The notes under the pieces: generated by a model
What the model was told of the DNA's origin: nothing
The model's input: the letters and a program-made list of their open reading frames with translations, nothing else
Database searches by the model: none
From: JARRQB01 sp965368585
GTDB taxonomy: Bacteria > Pseudomonadota > Gammaproteobacteria > Chromatiales > Chromatiaceae
NCBI GenBank assembly: GCA_965368585.1
Contig: CBDUNM010000196.1
Span: 1-8,626 of the forward strand
Reading direction: 5' to 3'
Length of the DNA stretch: 8,626 nt
Made by a program: the position numbers and the translations under genes
In this document: in pieces, positions 7,125-8,626 of the stretch
How positions within the stretch are numbered: position 1 is the first letter of the stretch
How the letters are laid out: the number at the start of each line of letters is the position of its first letter

Positions 7125-7144
7125 ACGAATTCACCAACCCATGA
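7121..7144 (+). other. Seven-codon frame joining holB to pilZ
   Basis: ATG 7121 opens a frame encoding MNEFTNP that stops at TGA 7142-7144. Its ATG overlaps the holB stop as ATGA (7121-7124), and its stop overlaps the pilZ start as ATGA (7141-7144). The arrangement could let terminating ribosomes reinitiate twice to reach pilZ, which has no clear ribosome binding site. Both overlaps are plain in the sequence; a real function is inference, and chance is quite possible. Confidence 0.3.
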
Positions 7145-7500
7145 AGAGCCCGGTGTCTCCAAAAGCCCGCCAGGGAATACTCTCGCTGACGATAAAGGAC
7201 AAGAACGCCCTTTACGCCGCGTATATGCCGTTTGTGCACAATGGCGGGTTATTTATCCCGACCAACAAGAAGTATCAGCTCGGCGACGAAGTCTTCATGC
7301 TGCTGAGTCTGATGGAAGAATCTGAGCGTATACCGGTGGCGGGTAAGATTATTTGGATTACGCCCGTCGGTGCTGAGGGAAACCGGGCAGCCGGAATCGG
7401 CGTGCAGTTCAGCGATCAGGACGGCGGCACCGCACGGAACAAAATCGAGACTTATCTCGCGGGTGCGCTCGGGTCCGGCAAACCCACCCACACTATGTAG
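7141..7500 (+). CDS. pilZ: Type IV pilus assembly protein PilZ
   Basis: PilZ is a small cytoplasmic protein needed for type IV pilus biogenesis in Pseudomonas and Xanthomonas, where it acts with FimX and PilB. The 119-aa product matches the family length and from memory is very similar to P. aeruginosa PilZ across its whole length, with ILSLTIKDK at 13-21, YMPF at 28-31, NGGLFIPT at 34-41 and the ending PTHTM. The c-di-GMP-binding RxxxR motif of canonical PilZ domains is not seen, as in Pseudomonas PilZ, so direct c-di-GMP binding is unlikely. The ATG at 7141 gives the same N-terminal length as the Pseudomonas protein. No strong ribosome binding site precedes it. Confidence 0.96.
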   Translation: MKSPVSPKARQGILSLTIKDKNALYAAYMPFVHNGGLFIPTNKKYQLGDEVFMLLSLMEESERIPVAGKIIWITPVGAEGNRAAGIGVQFSDQDGGTARNKIETYLAGALGSGKPTHTM

Positions 7501-7526
7501 CTGCCGCGCGCAGCCGGCCCACGCAG

Positions 7527-8300
7527 ATGTATATCGATTCTCATTGTCACTTGGATCGCGTCGATCTGAAACCCTACGACGGCGATTTCAATCGGCTTAT
7601 CGTCGCGACTCGGGACGCTGGCGTCGATCGGATGCTTTGCGTGAGTATCGACCTGGAGCATTACCCGGCTATGGTCGGCCTCGTCGAGCCCTATGCGGAG
7701 ATTTCCATATCCGTCGGCGTGCATCCGAACGAAGCGGGTCGACGCGAGCCGAACGTGGAAGAGTTGGTCGAGCTCGCTGCGCATCCGCGCAACGTGGCGA
7801 TCGGCGAAACGGGACTCGATTATTTTCGCAGCGATCACGCGCTGGTCTGGCAACAGGACCGCTTCCGCACCCATATCCGGGCCGCCAGGTCGGTCGGTAA
7901 GCCGCTCATCGTTCACACCCGCGATGCGCGCGAAGACACCATACGCATCTTGCGTGAGGAAAATGCCGGCCTGGTAGGCGGCGTCATGCACTGTTTTACC
8001 GAGAACTGGGAAATGGCGCGCGCGGCGCTGGATCTCGGCTTCTACATCTCCTTCTCGGGAATCGTGACGTTCCGCAATGCCGACGCGTTGCGCGATGTCG
8101 CCACACGGGTGCCGCTGGAAAGGATGCTGATCGAAACGGATTCGCCGTATCTCGCGCCGGTCCCGTTTCGGGGCAAACCAAACGAACCGCGATATGTGGT
8201 AAACGTGGCGGAAAAGATTGCCGAACTGCGTGGTTTGGACGTGGCGGAGTTGGCGCGTATTACGCGAGACAACTATTTCTGTCTGTTCGGCTCGCGCTAG
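7527..8300 (+). CDS. TatD-family metal-dependent hydrolase (YcfH type)
   Basis: This is a TIM-barrel metal hydrolase of the TatD family. Members have been shown to be DNases, and related members act on D-aminoacyl-tRNA or in DNA repair; the substrate of this one is unknown. The 257-aa protein has the full metal site: His6 and His8 in DSHCHLD, Glu94 in GETGLDY, His130 in VHTRDA, His155 in MHCFTE and Asp205 in ETDSPYLAP. The sequence from FYISFSGIVTF to SPYLAPVP closely matches the YcfH type, which commonly follows holB and pilZ in this cluster. The start ATG at 7527 lies 26 nt after pilZ, and no convincing ribosome binding site is visible. Confidence 0.94.
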   Translation: MYIDSHCHLDRVDLKPYDGDFNRLIVATRDAGVDRMLCVSIDLEHYPAMVGLVEPYAEISISVGVHPNEAGRREPNVEELVELAAHPRNVAIGETGLDYFRSDHALVWQQDRFRTHIRAARSVGKPLIVHTRDAREDTIRILREENAGLVGGVMHCFTENWEMARAALDLGFYISFSGIVTFRNADALRDVATRVPLERMLIETDSPYLAPVPFRGKPNEPRYVVNVAEKIAELRGLDVAELARITRDNYFCLFGSR

Positions 8301-8328
8301 GGCGGCGGAACCTCTCGGTAACCCGCGA

Positions 8329-8626
8329 TTGCGCAGCGATCCTCCCGCCCTGGATATTCGGCCGCAGCCTTCCATCTGCTTGTTGACGGTGTTGCTGGGT
8401 GTACACGCGGCGGCGGCGGTGGCGGTGCCACTGACCGGTTTCGACGCGGTTTACCAGTGGCTGATGGCCGGCGCGGTGCTGATGTCGCTGGTCTTTTCTT
8501 TGCGGCGACACTATATCGGAATTGCAGGGTCACGGATCGTCTGGCTGGGTGACGGCACCTGGTCCCATACCGACCCACGGGGCACCGCGACATCGCGCAT
8601 TTCGCGTTGGGAGGCGGCGTGGGTCA
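8329..8626 (+). CDS. Possible YgfX-like inner-membrane protein, 3' end cut off by window
   Basis: An open frame runs from inside the end of tatD to the right edge. The best start seen is TTG 8329; no ATG or GTG lies before the first hydrophobic segment, and no clear ribosome binding site sits at the right distance. The product has an LDIRPQPS lead, a first hydrophobic segment (about residues 16-35), a second (about 45-58), then a basic SLRRHYIG turn and a Trp- and Gly-containing cytoplasmic-looking tail. That layout (two membrane helices, LRR, then a GDGTW-type strand) resembles the small YgfX/CptA family, whose members are paired with SdhE in E. coli. The match is by pattern only. An alternative is an unrelated short membrane protein. 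Confidence 0.55.
   Translation, partial: MRSDPPALDIRPQPSICLLTVLLGVHAAAAVAVPLTGFDAVYQWLMAGAVLMSLVFSLRRHYIGIAGSRIVWLGDGTWSHTDPRGTATSRISRWEAAWV

Noticed and set aside
8407..8424. GCG-repeat run near the right end
   Set aside because: It encodes Ala residues in a predicted membrane helix and is explained by the coding frame and composition.

Overview
This is a conserved housekeeping block from a bacterium that looks like a gammaproteobacterium. The order is fabH, fabG, acpP, fabF, pabC, mltG, tmk, holB, pilZ, tatD, all on the + strand, followed by the start of a small membrane-protein gene. The gene order and the close likeness of PilZ to the Pseudomonas type IV pilus protein (from memory) support that placement. 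A genus cannot be named from the sequence. G+C is moderately high, with no compositional break, insertion sequence, tRNA, rRNA or CRISPR array seen.

Positions 1-3502 hold fatty-acid synthesis genes: the 3' part of fabH (its start lies left of the window), fabG, acpP and fabF. The malonyl-CoA:ACP transacylase gene fabD, normally found between fabH and fabG, is missing. A 115-bp gap takes its place. acpP is set apart as its own unit: a hairpin follows fabG, a sigma70-like promoter and a strong ribosome binding site precede acpP, and a terminator-like hairpin with a T-tract follows it. This fits the high demand for acyl carrier protein.

Positions 3632-7124 hold pabC (p-aminobenzoate for folate), mltG (peptidoglycan strand termination), tmk (dTMP kinase) and holB (DNA polymerase III delta prime). 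From mltG onward the genes are packed, with a 4-nt overlap (mltG/tmk) and an 11-nt overlap (tmk/holB). pabC, tmk and holB start with GTG, as does fabG upstream.

Positions 7141-8300 hold pilZ (type IV pilus assembly) and a TatD-family metal-dependent hydrolase. A seven-codon frame joins holB to pilZ through ATGA overlaps at both ends. From about 8329 to the right edge runs an open frame with two likely membrane segments that resembles the YgfX family. Its start codon is uncertain.

I see no clearly new biological system here. The points most worth checking are the missing fabD with its odd gap, the double-ATGA link before pilZ, the transcriptional isolation of acpP, and the unassigned membrane gene at the right end.
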